The translations under genes and the position numbers were made by a program. Positions 24,947 to 34,284 of a stretch of DNA of 64,000 bases are shown piece after piece; the first letter of the stretch is position 1, and every line of letters starts with the position of its first letter. A model generated the notes under the pieces. It worked only from the letters and a program-made list of their open reading frames with translations. It was not told the DNA's origin and ran no database searches. Source of the DNA: Fimbriimonadaceae bacterium (lineage in GTDB: Bacteria; Armatimonadota; Fimbriimonadia; Fimbriimonadales; Fimbriimonadaceae). Location: NCBI GenBank assembly GCA_026129685.1, contig JAHCHO010000007.1:62001-126000 (forward strand), written 5' to 3'.

Positions 24947-26485
24947 TCAGCCCTTGCGAACGGCTCGCGTCTTCTTGGGCACGAAAGGCTCGTGCATGTC
25001 GTGGTCGTGGTCTAGGTCGTCGTGATCGTGCTTGGAGCCGATCGTCGGCGCTTTCACGAAGATCTGCGCCTGGGCGGGCGTCTGGCGCGGTAGCAGCGTT
25101 TCCGCGCAAGCGATGTTGTACGCCACGACCGCACTGTTCGTCGAGCTCTGCACCAGGTACTCCGGGATCGCCTGATCGAGCCGGTCGTTTTGGGTGTGCC
25201 ACGCATAGCGGTAATCCGCCCGCCCCGTCTCGTACCAGAAGAAACCGGGCACGCCCACCGCGTTGAAGCTGGCGTGGTCGCTTCCACCGCCTCGAGGCAT
25301 TGCCGGAAGCACGTCGATCTTCTGCGGGAACTGCGGGAACGCCGCCGCCATCGGAGCCATCGCCGCTTCCAGCATCGGCTTCATCTGCTCGACGCAAGGC
25401 ACGCCGCCCTGGTAGTTCGTGCCTCCATCGTCCACGAATACCGCCGAAATCTTGTCCAAATCGGCCTTGTACTTCTCGACGTACTTCCGAGATCCGTGCA
25501 GCCCCTGCTCCTCGCCCGTCCACAGCACGAAACGAATCGTCCGCTTCGGCTTCGCGCCCGCCTTCATCAGAATGCGAGCGGCCTCCAGCGTGACGCACGA
25601 GCCCGTGCCGTTGTCGACCGCCCCTTGGGAGCCGGGTCCGTTCCAGCTGTCCAGGTGGCCGGAAATGATCACATACTCGTCCGGCTTCTCCGTGCCGGGG
25701 ATGTCCGCGATCACGTTATAGACCTTGACCGGGTGGAGGATGATCGTGTTTTCGATGTTGGCCTCCACTTTCACCTCACGGCCCTGACCGATGTTCCACC
25801 GCATCTGCTCCGCGTCGCTTTTGCGGACGTAGATCACGACGTCCTGGGGCGGGTTCTTGAGGTCGAACGTCCAACGGCCGCTCGTGTGCACCAGTTCGGA
25901 CGACGTGCCGTAAATGCGGCCCGCGATGTCGATCGCCGCAATCTTCTCCTGAATCTGCTTCGCCTCGTCGGAAACTCCCGCCGTCGCGCCGCGCATCCCG
26001 ATCGGTTGCTCCATCAGAATCCAACTGCCTTTCAGGCTCTGCTCGACCTTCGCGAAGTCGGCGAGCGTCTTCGGCTCGGGAATGACCTTCCCCGTGACCT
26101 TGCCCTTCGTGCCCGGATACCAAGCGGGGGTCGTGAACTGGAAATCGTAGGTGTAGGGGGCCACCATGCGGACCGACTGCTGCCGGCCGCGCGAGAATCC
26201 CGCTGGGACTTCGCCCCACTCGTCCGCGTGGGCGTTCTGAAGCCCGAAAGCCTTGAAGCGAGAGACGGCCCAGTCGACCGCGTGCTGGAGTTGCGGCGAA
26301 CCCGTCAGCCGAGGCCCGATCTTGGTCGTAAGGTGGGTCAGGTGATTCATCACCTGGTTGCGGTTCTTCCCCTCGTCGAGAATGCGCGTCACCGTTTCCG
26401 GATCACCCTGCGCCTGGGCGGCAATGGAAACGGCGGCGGCGACGAGAGCGAGGAACGTCCGGTGTGCAGAGGTCCGAGTGCCCAT
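24947..26485 (-). CDS. Secreted M28 family zinc aminopeptidase/carboxypeptidase Q-like
   Basis: A 512-residue exported peptidase with a signal peptide (residues 1-25, AAQAQ). The two-zinc site of M28 is complete: His in SGHLDSW (about 282), bridging Asp in GAVDNGTG, Glu pair in WTGEEQG, Asp in FVDDGG and His in WHTQND. The region before it (about 135-225) is a PA-like insertion domain. The order and HLDSW spacing recall carboxypeptidase Q. An unusual His/Asp-rich tail (KHDHDDLDHDHDMH) near the C-terminus may bind metal. A strong terminator follows. Confidence 0.92.
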   Translation of the reverse strand: MGTRTSAHRTFLALVAAAVSIAAQAQGDPETVTRILDEGKNRNQVMNHLTHLTTKIGPRLTGSPQLQHAVDWAVSRFKAFGLQNAHADEWGEVPAGFSRGRQQSVRMVAPYTYDFQFTTPAWYPGTKGKVTGKVIPEPKTLADFAKVEQSLKGSWILMEQPIGMRGATAGVSDEAKQIQEKIAAIDIAGRIYGTSSELVHTSGRWTFDLKNPPQDVVIYVRKSDAEQMRWNIGQGREVKVEANIENTIILHPVKVYNVIADIPGTEKPDEYVIISGHLDSWNGPGSQGAVDNGTGSCVTLEAARILMKAGAKPKRTIRFVLWTGEEQGLHGSRKYVEKYKADLDKISAVFVDDGGTNYQGGVPCVEQMKPMLEAAMAPMAAAFPQFPQKIDVLPAMPRGGGSDHASFNAVGVPGFFWYETGRADYRYAWHTQNDRLDQAIPEYLVQSSTNSAVVAYNIACAETLLPRQTPAQAQIFVKAPTIGSKHDHDDLDHDHDMHEPFVPKKTRAVRKG

Positions 26486-26581
26486 AGACGCCTAGGATAC
26501 AGCGATTCACCCCCGATTCGGTACAGATTCTTGAGCGCGTTTCCCCGAATCCTCCCGAGGCGGCCGCGCCTCTATGGGAGC

Positions 26582-26929
26582 ATGAACACCGTTCAGGAAG
26601 CCACCGTCCGCCACCTCACGACCGCCTCGTTCGAGACCGAAGTCCTCCAGAGTTCGACGCCCGTCCTCATCGACTTCTGGGCCGCGTGGTGCATGCCGTG
26701 CAAGATGATGAGTCCCGTCCTCGACGAGACCGCCCGGCGCCTCGCGGGACGCGTCAAGGTGATGAAGGTCAACGTGGACCAAGAACCCGCGCTCGCCGAG
26801 GCGTTCGGAATCCGAGGCATTCCCACGATCACCCTCATGCTGGGCAACCAAGTTCTGGACGCCACGTCCGGATACCTGCCTGCCGACGCCCTGGTCAAGC
26901 GGGTGGAGGCCAAACTGCCCGCCGCCTAG
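26582..26929 (+). CDS. Thioredoxin with WCMPC active site
   Basis: A 115-residue thioredoxin. The fold markers are VLIDFWAAWCMPCKMMSPVLDE, VKVNVDQEPALAEAFGIRGIPTI (with the cis-Pro) and the C-terminal helix. The active site is WCMPC instead of the usual WCGPC. That changes the residue after the first Cys and probably the redox potential. The start is ATG 26582, with GGGAG just upstream. Its stop TAG overlaps the nuoG stop (CTAG at 26926-26929). Confidence 0.93.
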   Translation: MNTVQEATVRHLTTASFETEVLQSSTPVLIDFWAAWCMPCKMMSPVLDETARRLAGRVKVMKVNVDQEPALAEAFGIRGIPTITLMLGNQVLDATSGYLPADALVKRVEAKLPAA

Positions 26930-29001
26930 TCGGGAGACGCCGTTCCCAACACCACGCCCTCACCGTCCAGTTCGGCGTAGCGGGCGGCGGCGAACTCCGG
27001 AGCGGTCGCCGCGATCTCGTCCATCACTTCGCGGGCGCTGAACAGGGGGGTCCGTGGGGAAAGTCGCAGGGTCAACTCCTCAAGGGCGCGCCACACCGGC
27101 TTCGATTCGCCCTTGGGGGGAAGGATCGGGGCGATGCGCTGGACCCGCCTTTCCGCGCTCGTATACGTACCGTCCTGCTCGGCGGGCGCGGTCATCGGTA
27201 GGACAACGCTCGCGTAGTGGGTCGCCTCCGTCGGCAACACGTCCTGCACCACGAGGAACGGCACCTTCTCGAGGGCTCTCCGTACCAGGTCCCTGTCGGC
27301 GAACGTCCCGAACGGATCGCACCCGAACAGCCAGAGCGCGTCGAGATTCCCTTGCGCGGCCGCTTCGAGAATCCCGCGCGTCCCCAGTCCGGGGACGGCC
27401 CCGTCCGGCAAGGGTGAGTTCCCGGGGCCTCGGTCGGGCAGGACGCCGAGTTCGGCCGCCCCTTGCTCGTTCGCGCCGAGCGCGAGCACGCTGACCGGTC
27501 CGCCCAAGCCCTGGAGCGCGGCGATCGCCCCAGACCCGCCATCGGCGTTCAGAATCGAGCGTGTCATCAGGATCGGGGCACTGACTTCGGTTAGCATCGC
27601 GCGCGCCGCCGAGATCCGGTCGGCGGAAACGCCCGTCGCTCGTTCCGCCTCTTCAGGGCTCGTCCGACCCCCTAGCGCCTCCGCCATCGCGAGTTCCGAC
27701 CCGGGCCGATAGCGAAGCACGAGATGCGCAAAGCTGTCCGCGTCGGTGTCGGCGCTGTGGGCGACGACCAGCTTCAAGCCGTTCCGGAACCACCCCTTTC
27801 GGACGCGCAGGTGGTACATCGGCGCCTCCGACGCAAGGTCGGTGCCGAAAACAAGGATCGCCTTCTCGTGCTCCAACTCGGCGATGGTCGAACCGATGGG
27901 CAACGGGTCGCCGGACGACTCCCGCGCAAAACGGTGGTCCAGATTGTGGCTGCCAAAGTGCGTTCGGAACAGCTTCTGAACGGCGTACAGGTCCTCGTTC
28001 GAAAGCGTCGGACCCACGAGCGCCGCCACCCGATTGCCGCCCGATGCGAAAGCCTGAACCAACGGCTCGTAGACCGCCGTCCAGCCGGAACGCTCCAGAG
28101 CGTCCCCCTTGCGCACCAGCACGTTCGTCAGACGGTCCGGATCGTTGTAGTAATCGTGGCCGAACTTGCCCTTATCGCACGTCCATTCTTCGTTCACCGC
28201 CTCGTTCGTCCGCCCGTTGATCCGCACCATCTTCTGCACACGGTAGTCGAACCAGACGTTGCAGCCGTTCGAGCAAAGCGTGCAGACCGAGGGACGCGTC
28301 TCCAAGTCCCACGGGCGGGCGCGGAAGCGGTACTTCGCGCTCGTCAGGGCGCCGACCGGGCAGATCTCGATCACGTTGCCGCTGAACTTTGAGGTGAAAC
28401 GGCGCAGTTCGAAGGTGGACGGCGTCATCGCCGCCCCTCGGAAGCGGAAAGCCAACTCCGCGTCGCCCGAAATCTCCTCGGTGAAACGGACGCAACGACC
28501 GCACTGGATACACCGCTCCAAATCGAGCGTGACGTACTCGCTAAGCGGGAACGCCTTCGGCTGGTGGCGCTTCATCTCGACGAAGCGGCTGGTCGACGGA
28601 CCGTAGAACAGCGTGTTGTTCTGAAGCGGGCACTCGCCTCCCCGGTCGCAGATGGGGCAGTCCAGCGGGTGGTTGATGAGCAGGAACTCGAGGACGCCCT
28701 TCCGGTCTCGGTGGACCATCTCGGAGTCGGTATAGACCACCATCCCCTCGGACGCGGGCAGCGTGCAACCCGCCTGGGGCTTCGGCATCTTGCGCACCGA
28801 ACCGTCCGGTTGCTTGAATCCGACCTCGACCAGGCACATCCGGCACATGCCGACCGGCTTCATCCGCGGGTGGTAGCAGAAGATCGGAATCTCAAGCCCG
28901 AGCCGCTTCACCGACTCGACGATCAATTCGCCCTTGGGTACCTGAAGGTCGCGATCGTTGATCGTGATGGTAACGAGATTCGTGTTGGCAACCGCCGCCA
29001 T
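26926..29001 (-). CDS. nuoG: NADH-quinone oxidoreductase subunit G
   Basis: A 691-residue subunit of complex I, in the peripheral arm. The N-terminal [2Fe-2S] ferredoxin domain carries FCYHPRMKPVGMCRMCLV and the following Cys. Next come the His/Cys cluster region (DRGGECPLQ), the two [4Fe-4S] motifs CIQCGRC and the ICPVGAL segment, and the molybdopterin-like domain beginning VCTLCSNGCNVWFD. The ATG 29001, with AGGAG 6 bp upstream, is preferred over the longer ORF. No other nuo gene is in the window, which is unusual because nuoG generally sits between nuoF and nuoH. Confidence 0.93.
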   Translation of the reverse strand: MAAVANTNLVTITINDRDLQVPKGELIVESVKRLGLEIPIFCYHPRMKPVGMCRMCLVEVGFKQPDGSVRKMPKPQAGCTLPASEGMVVYTDSEMVHRDRKGVLEFLLINHPLDCPICDRGGECPLQNNTLFYGPSTSRFVEMKRHQPKAFPLSEYVTLDLERCIQCGRCVRFTEEISGDAELAFRFRGAAMTPSTFELRRFTSKFSGNVIEICPVGALTSAKYRFRARPWDLETRPSVCTLCSNGCNVWFDYRVQKMVRINGRTNEAVNEEWTCDKGKFGHDYYNDPDRLTNVLVRKGDALERSGWTAVYEPLVQAFASGGNRVAALVGPTLSNEDLYAVQKLFRTHFGSHNLDHRFARESSGDPLPIGSTIAELEHEKAILVFGTDLASEAPMYHLRVRKGWFRNGLKLVVAHSADTDADSFAHLVLRYRPGSELAMAEALGGRTSPEEAERATGVSADRISAARAMLTEVSAPILMTRSILNADGGSGAIAALQGLGGPVSVLALGANEQGAAELGVLPDRGPGNSPLPDGAVPGLGTRGILEAAAQGNLDALWLFGCDPFGTFADRDLVRRALEKVPFLVVQDVLPTEATHYASVVLPMTAPAEQDGTYTSAERRVQRIAPILPPKGESKPVWRALEELTLRLSPRTPLFSAREVMDEIAATAPEFAAARYAELDGEGVVLGTASPD

Positions 29002-29419
29002 AGTGCTCCTGGACCCGAAAACGGGCGCGCGGCCGATTGCCGCTTCGCCGCGCAAAGGTGTACCCCAACCGGGCCGACCACGGCACGGGAACGCCTCGTG
29101 AAGCGGGGCGCGTTGGTTCGGTGAGGGTCAGGTCGGGAGCCCCGACCCCCATTCCGGGCCGCTCTCGGCGACCGGGGCCCGATCCCGACCCCGGCCATCA
29201 CGCTTCGCCGATTCCTCAAAGGTGGGCACCGACGGAAGAGCGCCTTCTCTCTTTCGCTCGGTTGACTCTCCAGTCTCCAGACCACGATTGTGTTGTGGAC
29301 GGTTTCCAGGGAAGCCGCGAAAAACGCGCGCGCCCGAACGATCATTGCGTGATCTTATGAGCTTTTGAGCGCACAACCATAACACATCCCGTCCGGATGT
29401 TCGTCACCGGTCGTGATCA
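29002..29419. other. 418-bp gene-free interval
   Basis: I see no gene here. The ORFs crossing it are shadows with atypical composition. AT-richer DNA near 29341-29400 (for example TTATGAGCTTTTGAGC) could hold the promoter of nuoG on the minus strand, but no -35/-10 pair with proper spacing is convincing. No repeat or terminator is evident. Confidence 0.6.
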
Positions 29420-30796
29420 TCATGGATCGGTTGTGCTTCGCGCGTACCCCTTCCGTCGTGCCGAGGCGCTTTCCAGCAACCGGATGTACTCCTCCCGCCG
29501 CTTCTCGAAAGAGTCGCGGAATTGGAGCGGGGGGGCCGCCGTAGGATGTCCGCCCGGAGCGACCGGCATGCCGGCCCCCGCCGTCGGGAATCCGCCCGTC
29601 GGGCTCGGCTTGCCCTCGTCCCGCTGCGCCAGGGCAACGTCGAGGGCCGTTCGACCCGCCGCGTCGCGAACCTTCGGGTCGGCGCCTGCCTTCAAGAGGA
29701 TGAAAGCCGTGGAGGGCAGAAGGAGTCGGGACAACTTGTGGAGCGGCGTTTCACCGGCATGGTCCCGAGCGTTCACGTCCGCCCCCGCCGCGATCAGTGC
29801 AGGCATCGCGAACCGGTTGCCGCCCCGCGCCGCGACGTGGAGAGGCGTCTCTCCCGCCTTGTTCCTGGCATCGACCGAGCGACAGAGCTCCACCAGTCTC
29901 GCCATCCCTTCGACCGAATACCAGCGAAGGCAGGCCGCGTGAAGCAAGGTGTTGCCCTCTTCGTCGGTCGCCGACGCGTCGGCCCCCGCCTCGAGCAACG
30001 GGATGAGCAGCGTGCACGAACCCCGCGAGTTCTGGATCAGCGGCGTCGTTCCCAGGAACATCGCCGCCGTCGGGGAATCTGCCACCGACTTCCTCACGAC
30101 CAGGTTCGGGTTCGCCCCCAGTTCGAGAAGCGCTTCTCCCGCCTCCGTACTGCCCGTGATGCAGGCCATCATGAGCGGGGTGAGGCCGTTCAGGTCGGTC
30201 GCGTCCACCTTGGCTCCATGCTTGGCCAGAAGCCCGATGGTCCGAGGGTTGTTTCGAACCGCCGCCAGATGGAGAGCCGTCCCGTTCTGGTTCGCGGTGG
30301 AGGCCAACGAGGCGCCCGCCGCAATCAGGGGCTCGATCACGTCGGTCGCGTTCCGGTCCGCCGCGATCAACAACGGCGCCATGCCCTGCTCGTCGGTGCC
30401 GTCCGGGTCCGCGCCGAGGGCCAGCAGCGATTCGACGATCGTCACGCGGTTCAGCATCACCGCCCGGTGCAGGGGTCCCGTCCTACCCGGCGCCGACTTG
30501 GCGGTCGCTCCGTGATCGAGAAGCATCCGCGCGATCGGACCCTTCCCACGGACGATCGCGAGGTCGAGAGGCGTCATGCCGCCGGTCAGTTCGGCGTTGG
30601 GGTTCGCTCCAAGACCAAGCATACGGCCCACTTCGGCGGCGTCCCCCCTGTCGATCGCTTCGTAAAGGGCTTCCGGAGATCGAGCCTGTTGCACCTTCCC
30701 GAAGCCGACCAACCCCAGCACCAGGGTGGCCACGACGGCCCCCGCCGTGATCTGGGCTTTGGTCTCCGGTCGCAACGGACGTCGGGATTTCGGCAT
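29420..30796 (-). CDS. Membrane-anchored ankyrin-repeat protein
   Basis: A 458-residue protein. A short basic N-terminus is followed by one hydrophobic helix (about 15-34) that acts as a signal anchor or uncleaved signal. About eleven ankyrin-like repeats follow, of the type GMTPLDLAIVRGKGPIARMLL, NGTALHLAAVRNN and GETPLHVAARGGN, ending near residue 400. The tail is Gly/Pro-rich and probably disordered. Ankyrin repeats mediate protein-protein contacts and carry no catalysis. It is divergent from a glycosyltransferase gene with only 48 bp between starts. Confidence 0.9.
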   Translation of the reverse strand: MPKSRRPLRPETKAQITAGAVVATLVLGLVGFGKVQQARSPEALYEAIDRGDAAEVGRMLGLGANPNAELTGGMTPLDLAIVRGKGPIARMLLDHGATAKSAPGRTGPLHRAVMLNRVTIVESLLALGADPDGTDEQGMAPLLIAADRNATDVIEPLIAAGASLASTANQNGTALHLAAVRNNPRTIGLLAKHGAKVDATDLNGLTPLMMACITGSTEAGEALLELGANPNLVVRKSVADSPTAAMFLGTTPLIQNSRGSCTLLIPLLEAGADASATDEEGNTLLHAACLRWYSVEGMARLVELCRSVDARNKAGETPLHVAARGGNRFAMPALIAAGADVNARDHAGETPLHKLSRLLLPSTAFILLKAGADPKVRDAAGRTALDVALAQRDEGKPSPTGGFPTAGAGMPVAPGGHPTAAPPLQFRDSFEKRREEYIRLLESASARRKGYARSTTDP

Positions 30797-30844
30797 CGCT
30801 CGGTCATCATAAGGGACGCCGATGCCGATAGCCTGGATACACGC

Positions 30845-32092
30845 GTGAAGATCGCCCTCGTCAGCGAATACTGCCCACCCGACTTCAGCGGCGGCCTCGA
30901 ACTCAGTGCCCTCTCCGTCGCGCACGGCCTTCGTCGCGCCGGACACGATCTGGAGCTGCTCACCAGCCGATTCCGCCCCGGCTTTTCGAGCGACGAGACG
31001 GACCCCGCATGGGTGGTTCGGCTTTTCGAACCGGCGCCCGAGATTCGCGCCGCAAGGACCCGTGCCGAACACTACCGTGAGATCTTTCGCGGGTTCGGGG
31101 GCGAGATGCGGGCGGGCAAGCGGAACCTCTGCCGGCTCCGCGAGCGGCTCCGTTCCGAGTCCTACGACGTGGCCTACACCTTCGGGCTTCGCCACCTTGG
31201 CCTGGCGACCGTGGCCGCGTTCGAAGAGGCGGGCGTCCCGATTCTGTGGGGCATCGGCGACCGCTTCTTGCTGGACTACCGCCGTCCGCATTGGCAATGG
31301 CGCACGGCCTACCTTCTGGGAGGGGAGGGATTTTACCGCCGAGGACTGCGGCTAAGGTTCAACCATGCCGCCTTTGTGAGCGCCTACATGCGCGCGCAGT
31401 TCGAGCGCGAGGGCTTCCCCCTGCGCCAGACCTGCGTCGTGCCGCGGGGCGTGGACTGGGAATACGAGGAGGCGCCTTACGACCCCCGAACGCGCGACCG
31501 GGAGTTCCTGATCGCCTGCCGCGTCGCCCCCGCGAAGGGCTTCGAGGTCTTGGTCGAAGCGGCGAGGATCGTCGACGACCGAATGGGCGAAGCCGCGTGG
31601 ACGATCGCGATCGCGGGCGGAGGCGACGACTTGTACTCGGCGTTCCTGGACGACCTGGTGGCCAAGTCGGGCGTCGCCCACCGGATCCGGCGCCTCGGCA
31701 AGTTGCCGCAACGATCCGTGCTAGACCGAGCGAGCCGGGCGCTGGGCTGGCTGAACACGACGACGGGCGGCGACTCCTTCGGCCGAACCAGCATCGAGGC
31801 CCTCTCGATGGGCGCCCCCCTTATCGCGAGCGACGATGGCGCGACCACCGAAGTCGTGGAAGCCGGCGTCTCCGCCCTTCTGTACGACAAGCACGACGCC
31901 TCCGCCCTCGCCGCCCACATGATCACCCTCCTCACCGAGCCGGAACGGGCGGCCTCCCTCGTCGCGGAGGGCTACCGTCTCCTTCGCGCGCGCTACCGGA
32001 TGGACGTGGTGATCGAGCGCACCGTCCGAGCTCTGGAAGCCACCCGAGGGACGACGCAGGTTGAACGACTAGCGAACGCCCCATTCCCATAG
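30845..32092 (+). CDS. GT4-family glycosyltransferase
   Basis: A 415-residue GT-B fold enzyme. The N-terminal half begins KIALVSEYCPPDFSGGLELS, the acceptor-side pattern seen in GT4 enzymes that transfer sugars to lipids or glycans. The donor half has ACRVAPAKGFEVLVEAA and the EX7E-type motif SFGRTSIEALSMGAPLIAS, which binds the nucleotide sugar. GTG at 30845 is chosen because an upstream extension would run into the divergent gene. The 3' end overlaps the DinB gene on the other strand by 24 bp. The substrate is unknown; cell-envelope glycans are a reasonable guess. Confidence 0.88.
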   Translation: MKIALVSEYCPPDFSGGLELSALSVAHGLRRAGHDLELLTSRFRPGFSSDETDPAWVVRLFEPAPEIRAARTRAEHYREIFRGFGGEMRAGKRNLCRLRERLRSESYDVAYTFGLRHLGLATVAAFEEAGVPILWGIGDRFLLDYRRPHWQWRTAYLLGGEGFYRRGLRLRFNHAAFVSAYMRAQFEREGFPLRQTCVVPRGVDWEYEEAPYDPRTRDREFLIACRVAPAKGFEVLVEAARIVDDRMGEAAWTIAIAGGGDDLYSAFLDDLVAKSGVAHRIRRLGKLPQRSVLDRASRALGWLNTTTGGDSFGRTSIEALSMGAPLIASDDGATTEVVEAGVSALLYDKHDASALAAHMITLLTEPERAASLVAEGYRLLRARYRMDVVIERTVRALEATRGTTQVERLANAPFP

Positions 32093-32527
32093 CCCGTAAG
32101 CGACGCGGTCGTCGAGTGGCAAGCCCGCTTGCCGAAGCGCCAACTCGGCCTGCGCGCGGTGGAACGCCTCGTGCGCGACAAGGTAGCCAAGGAACGCGGC
32201 GGGGTGCGGCTTGAAACCCTTGACGCGACCCTCGGCGATTCCCCGCACCAGCAGGATAGCGATGGCCTCGCCGGACGCGGTCAGCGCGGCGGCAAGGGCC
32301 TCCCGGTCCCCGTCGCCCTCCACCTTTGAGAGTCCTTCGTGGAGGTCCGGGGCCGCCGCCTTGAGCCACATCAGGCGCACGTTGTGGGTGTGACCCAGAT
32401 GCCCGGCGACCGACTTGGACTTCTGGACCTTCGTCGCCAGCGCGCCGTCCGGAACGGCTTCGAGCAAGTAGAGCGCGAGGCGGGCGTTGATGCGCCAGGC
32501 GTCCACGAGTTGTTCGGCTAATTCCAT
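32069..32527 (-). CDS. DinB/YfiT-family protein
   Basis: A 152-residue four-helix bundle protein. The DinB metal-site histidines are in SVAGHLGHTHNVRL (about 46-52) and YLVAHEAFHRAQ (about 122-129). Members are thiol-dependent transferases or damage-induced proteins. The ATG 32527 is preferred over a longer ORF because it gives the family's normal N-terminus (MELAEQLV). It overlaps the GT4 gene's 3' end by 24 bp. It is divergent from araB. Confidence 0.8.
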   Translation of the reverse strand: MELAEQLVDAWRINARLALYLLEAVPDGALATKVQKSKSVAGHLGHTHNVRLMWLKAAAPDLHEGLSKVEGDGDREALAAALTASGEAIAILLVRGIAEGRVKGFKPHPAAFLGYLVAHEAFHRAQAELALRQAGLPLDDRVAYGLWEWGVR

Positions 32528-32616
32528 GTTCGGAGTCAATACGCCTTGCGCCCCGGAGCTGGTTGCGCGATGCCCAAGGAATCGCCACCCCGGCGTGGAA
32601 TCATGGCGTTGCATCC

Positions 32617-34284
32617 ATGAAACGCTACGCCCTTGGTCTGGACTTCGGCACCAATACCGCCCGCGCCTTGATCGTCGATTGCGGGGACGGGCGGGAGATC
32701 GGGACGAACGTGGCGGATTATCCGAGTGGGGACCAAGGGGTCTTGCTCGACCCCGCCGACGCGAACTTGGCGCGGCAACACCCCGGTGACTACTTCGCGG
32801 CCACCGTCACCGCAGTGCGAGGAGCCCTGGCCCAGGCAAAGGACGCAGAGCCGGGCTTTGATCCGACCCAAATCGTAGGCATCGGGGTGGACACCACCGG
32901 GTCCTCTCCCCTCCCCCTCGCCGCAGACGGCGAACCCCTCGGGTGCAAGCCCCGGTTTCGAGAGCGAACTGCCGCCCAGTGCTGGCTATGGAAGGACCAC
33001 ACGTCTTACGCCGAAGCCGCAGAGATCACCGAGAAAGCGAAGAGTCAAGATCGCCCATACCTGGACAAGTGCGGTGGTACGTACTCGAGCGAGTGGTTCT
33101 GGGCAAAGATTCTTCACTGCGCCCGGACCGACCCTGAGTCCTTCGAGGCCGCCCACTCGTGGACAGAGTTGCAGGACCTGATCCCCGCCTACCTGACCGG
33201 TAACACCAAGCCCGAAACCATGCCGCGCGGGGTGTGCGCGGCGGGGCACAAGGCGATGTACCACCCTCAGTGGGGCGGCCTACCCGACGAGTCCTTTCTC
33301 ACAAGCCTCGACCCGAGACTGGCCGACCTTCGCCGCCGGCTGTACGCCGAGGCGGTCCCGGCCGATCGCCTCGCCGGGCGCCTCTCGGACGAGCGAGCCC
33401 GCGACCTTGGGCTCCCTTCCGGGACGGCCGTCGCCGTCGGGGCGATGGACGCGCATATGGGCGCTCTCGGAAGCGGTATCAAGGCGGGCACGCTGGTGAA
33501 GATCATGGGGACCAGCACCTGCGACATTATGGTCGGCGACGAGCGCACCCCCGACATCCCCGGCGTGTGCGGCATCGTCCCCGGTTCCGTGATTCCCGGC
33601 ATGTTGGGGATCGAGGCGGGCCAGAGCGCCGTCGGCGATCTGTTCAACTGGTGCGCCCAGAAGTTGACCACATACGGTCCAACCGCACACGCCCGCCTGA
33701 ACGAGGACGCCTCCAAACTTCGACCGGGGCAGAGCGGCCTCCTCGCGCTCGACTGGAACAACGGCAACCGCACGATCCTTGTCGATCCCCTCCTGTCCGG
33801 GCTTCTCGTCGGCCAGACCCTTCACACGGGCGTCGCCGAAATCTACCGGGCCCTCGTCGAAGCGACGGCTTTCGGCGCCCGCCGCATCATCGAGAGGATC
33901 GTCGAGTACGGGGTTCCAGTGCGCGAGATCGTCACGGGCGGAGGTATCGCGGAGAAGAGCCCGTTGACGATGCAGATCTACGCGGACGTCTGCAACCGGC
34001 CCATTCGGATCAGCCGATCCTCCCAGACCTGCGCCCTCGGGGCGGCGATCTGCGGCGCCGTCGCGGCGGGCGCGCATCCCTCGGTTCCCGACGCGATCGT
34101 TGCGATGACGGGGGTCAAGGACACCGTCTACTACCCCGACCCAGCGGCGGTCGCCGTGTATGAGCGGCTGTACCGGCTCTACCTTGACCTCCACGATGCT
34201 TTCGGAAAGACCGGGAGGTCCCCGGCCATCGACCATGTCATGAAAGATCTCATTGCGCTTAGGCGAGAGGCGGGACGTGCTTAG
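32617..34284 (+). CDS. araB: Ribulokinase
   Basis: A 555-residue FGGY kinase that phosphorylates L-ribulose in L-arabinose breakdown. Diagnostic motifs: GLDFGTNTARALIVD at the N-terminus (phosphate loop), GIGVDTTGSSPLPL, the substrate segment GAMDAHMGALG, MGTSTCDIMV, and TGGGIAEKSPLTMQIYADV in the C-terminal ATPase half. The length fits the AraB type. The ATG at 32617 is chosen over an upstream in-frame codon. It overlaps the epimerase gene by 8 bp. An isomerase (araA) is not in the window. Confidence 0.95.
   Translation: MKRYALGLDFGTNTARALIVDCGDGREIGTNVADYPSGDQGVLLDPADANLARQHPGDYFAATVTAVRGALAQAKDAEPGFDPTQIVGIGVDTTGSSPLPLAADGEPLGCKPRFRERTAAQCWLWKDHTSYAEAAEITEKAKSQDRPYLDKCGGTYSSEWFWAKILHCARTDPESFEAAHSWTELQDLIPAYLTGNTKPETMPRGVCAAGHKAMYHPQWGGLPDESFLTSLDPRLADLRRRLYAEAVPADRLAGRLSDERARDLGLPSGTAVAVGAMDAHMGALGSGIKAGTLVKIMGTSTCDIMVGDERTPDIPGVCGIVPGSVIPGMLGIEAGQSAVGDLFNWCAQKLTTYGPTAHARLNEDASKLRPGQSGLLALDWNNGNRTILVDPLLSGLLVGQTLHTGVAEIYRALVEATAFGARRIIERIVEYGVPVREIVTGGGIAEKSPLTMQIYADVCNRPIRISRSSQTCALGAAICGAVAAGAHPSVPDAIVAMTGVKDTVYYPDPAAVAVYERLYRLYLDLHDAFGKTGRSPAIDHVMKDLIALRREAGRA

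Noticed and set aside
29522-30844. N-terminal extension of the glycosyltransferase frame
   Set aside because: It runs antisense through the ankyrin gene. The GT4 fold begins at the GTG 30845.
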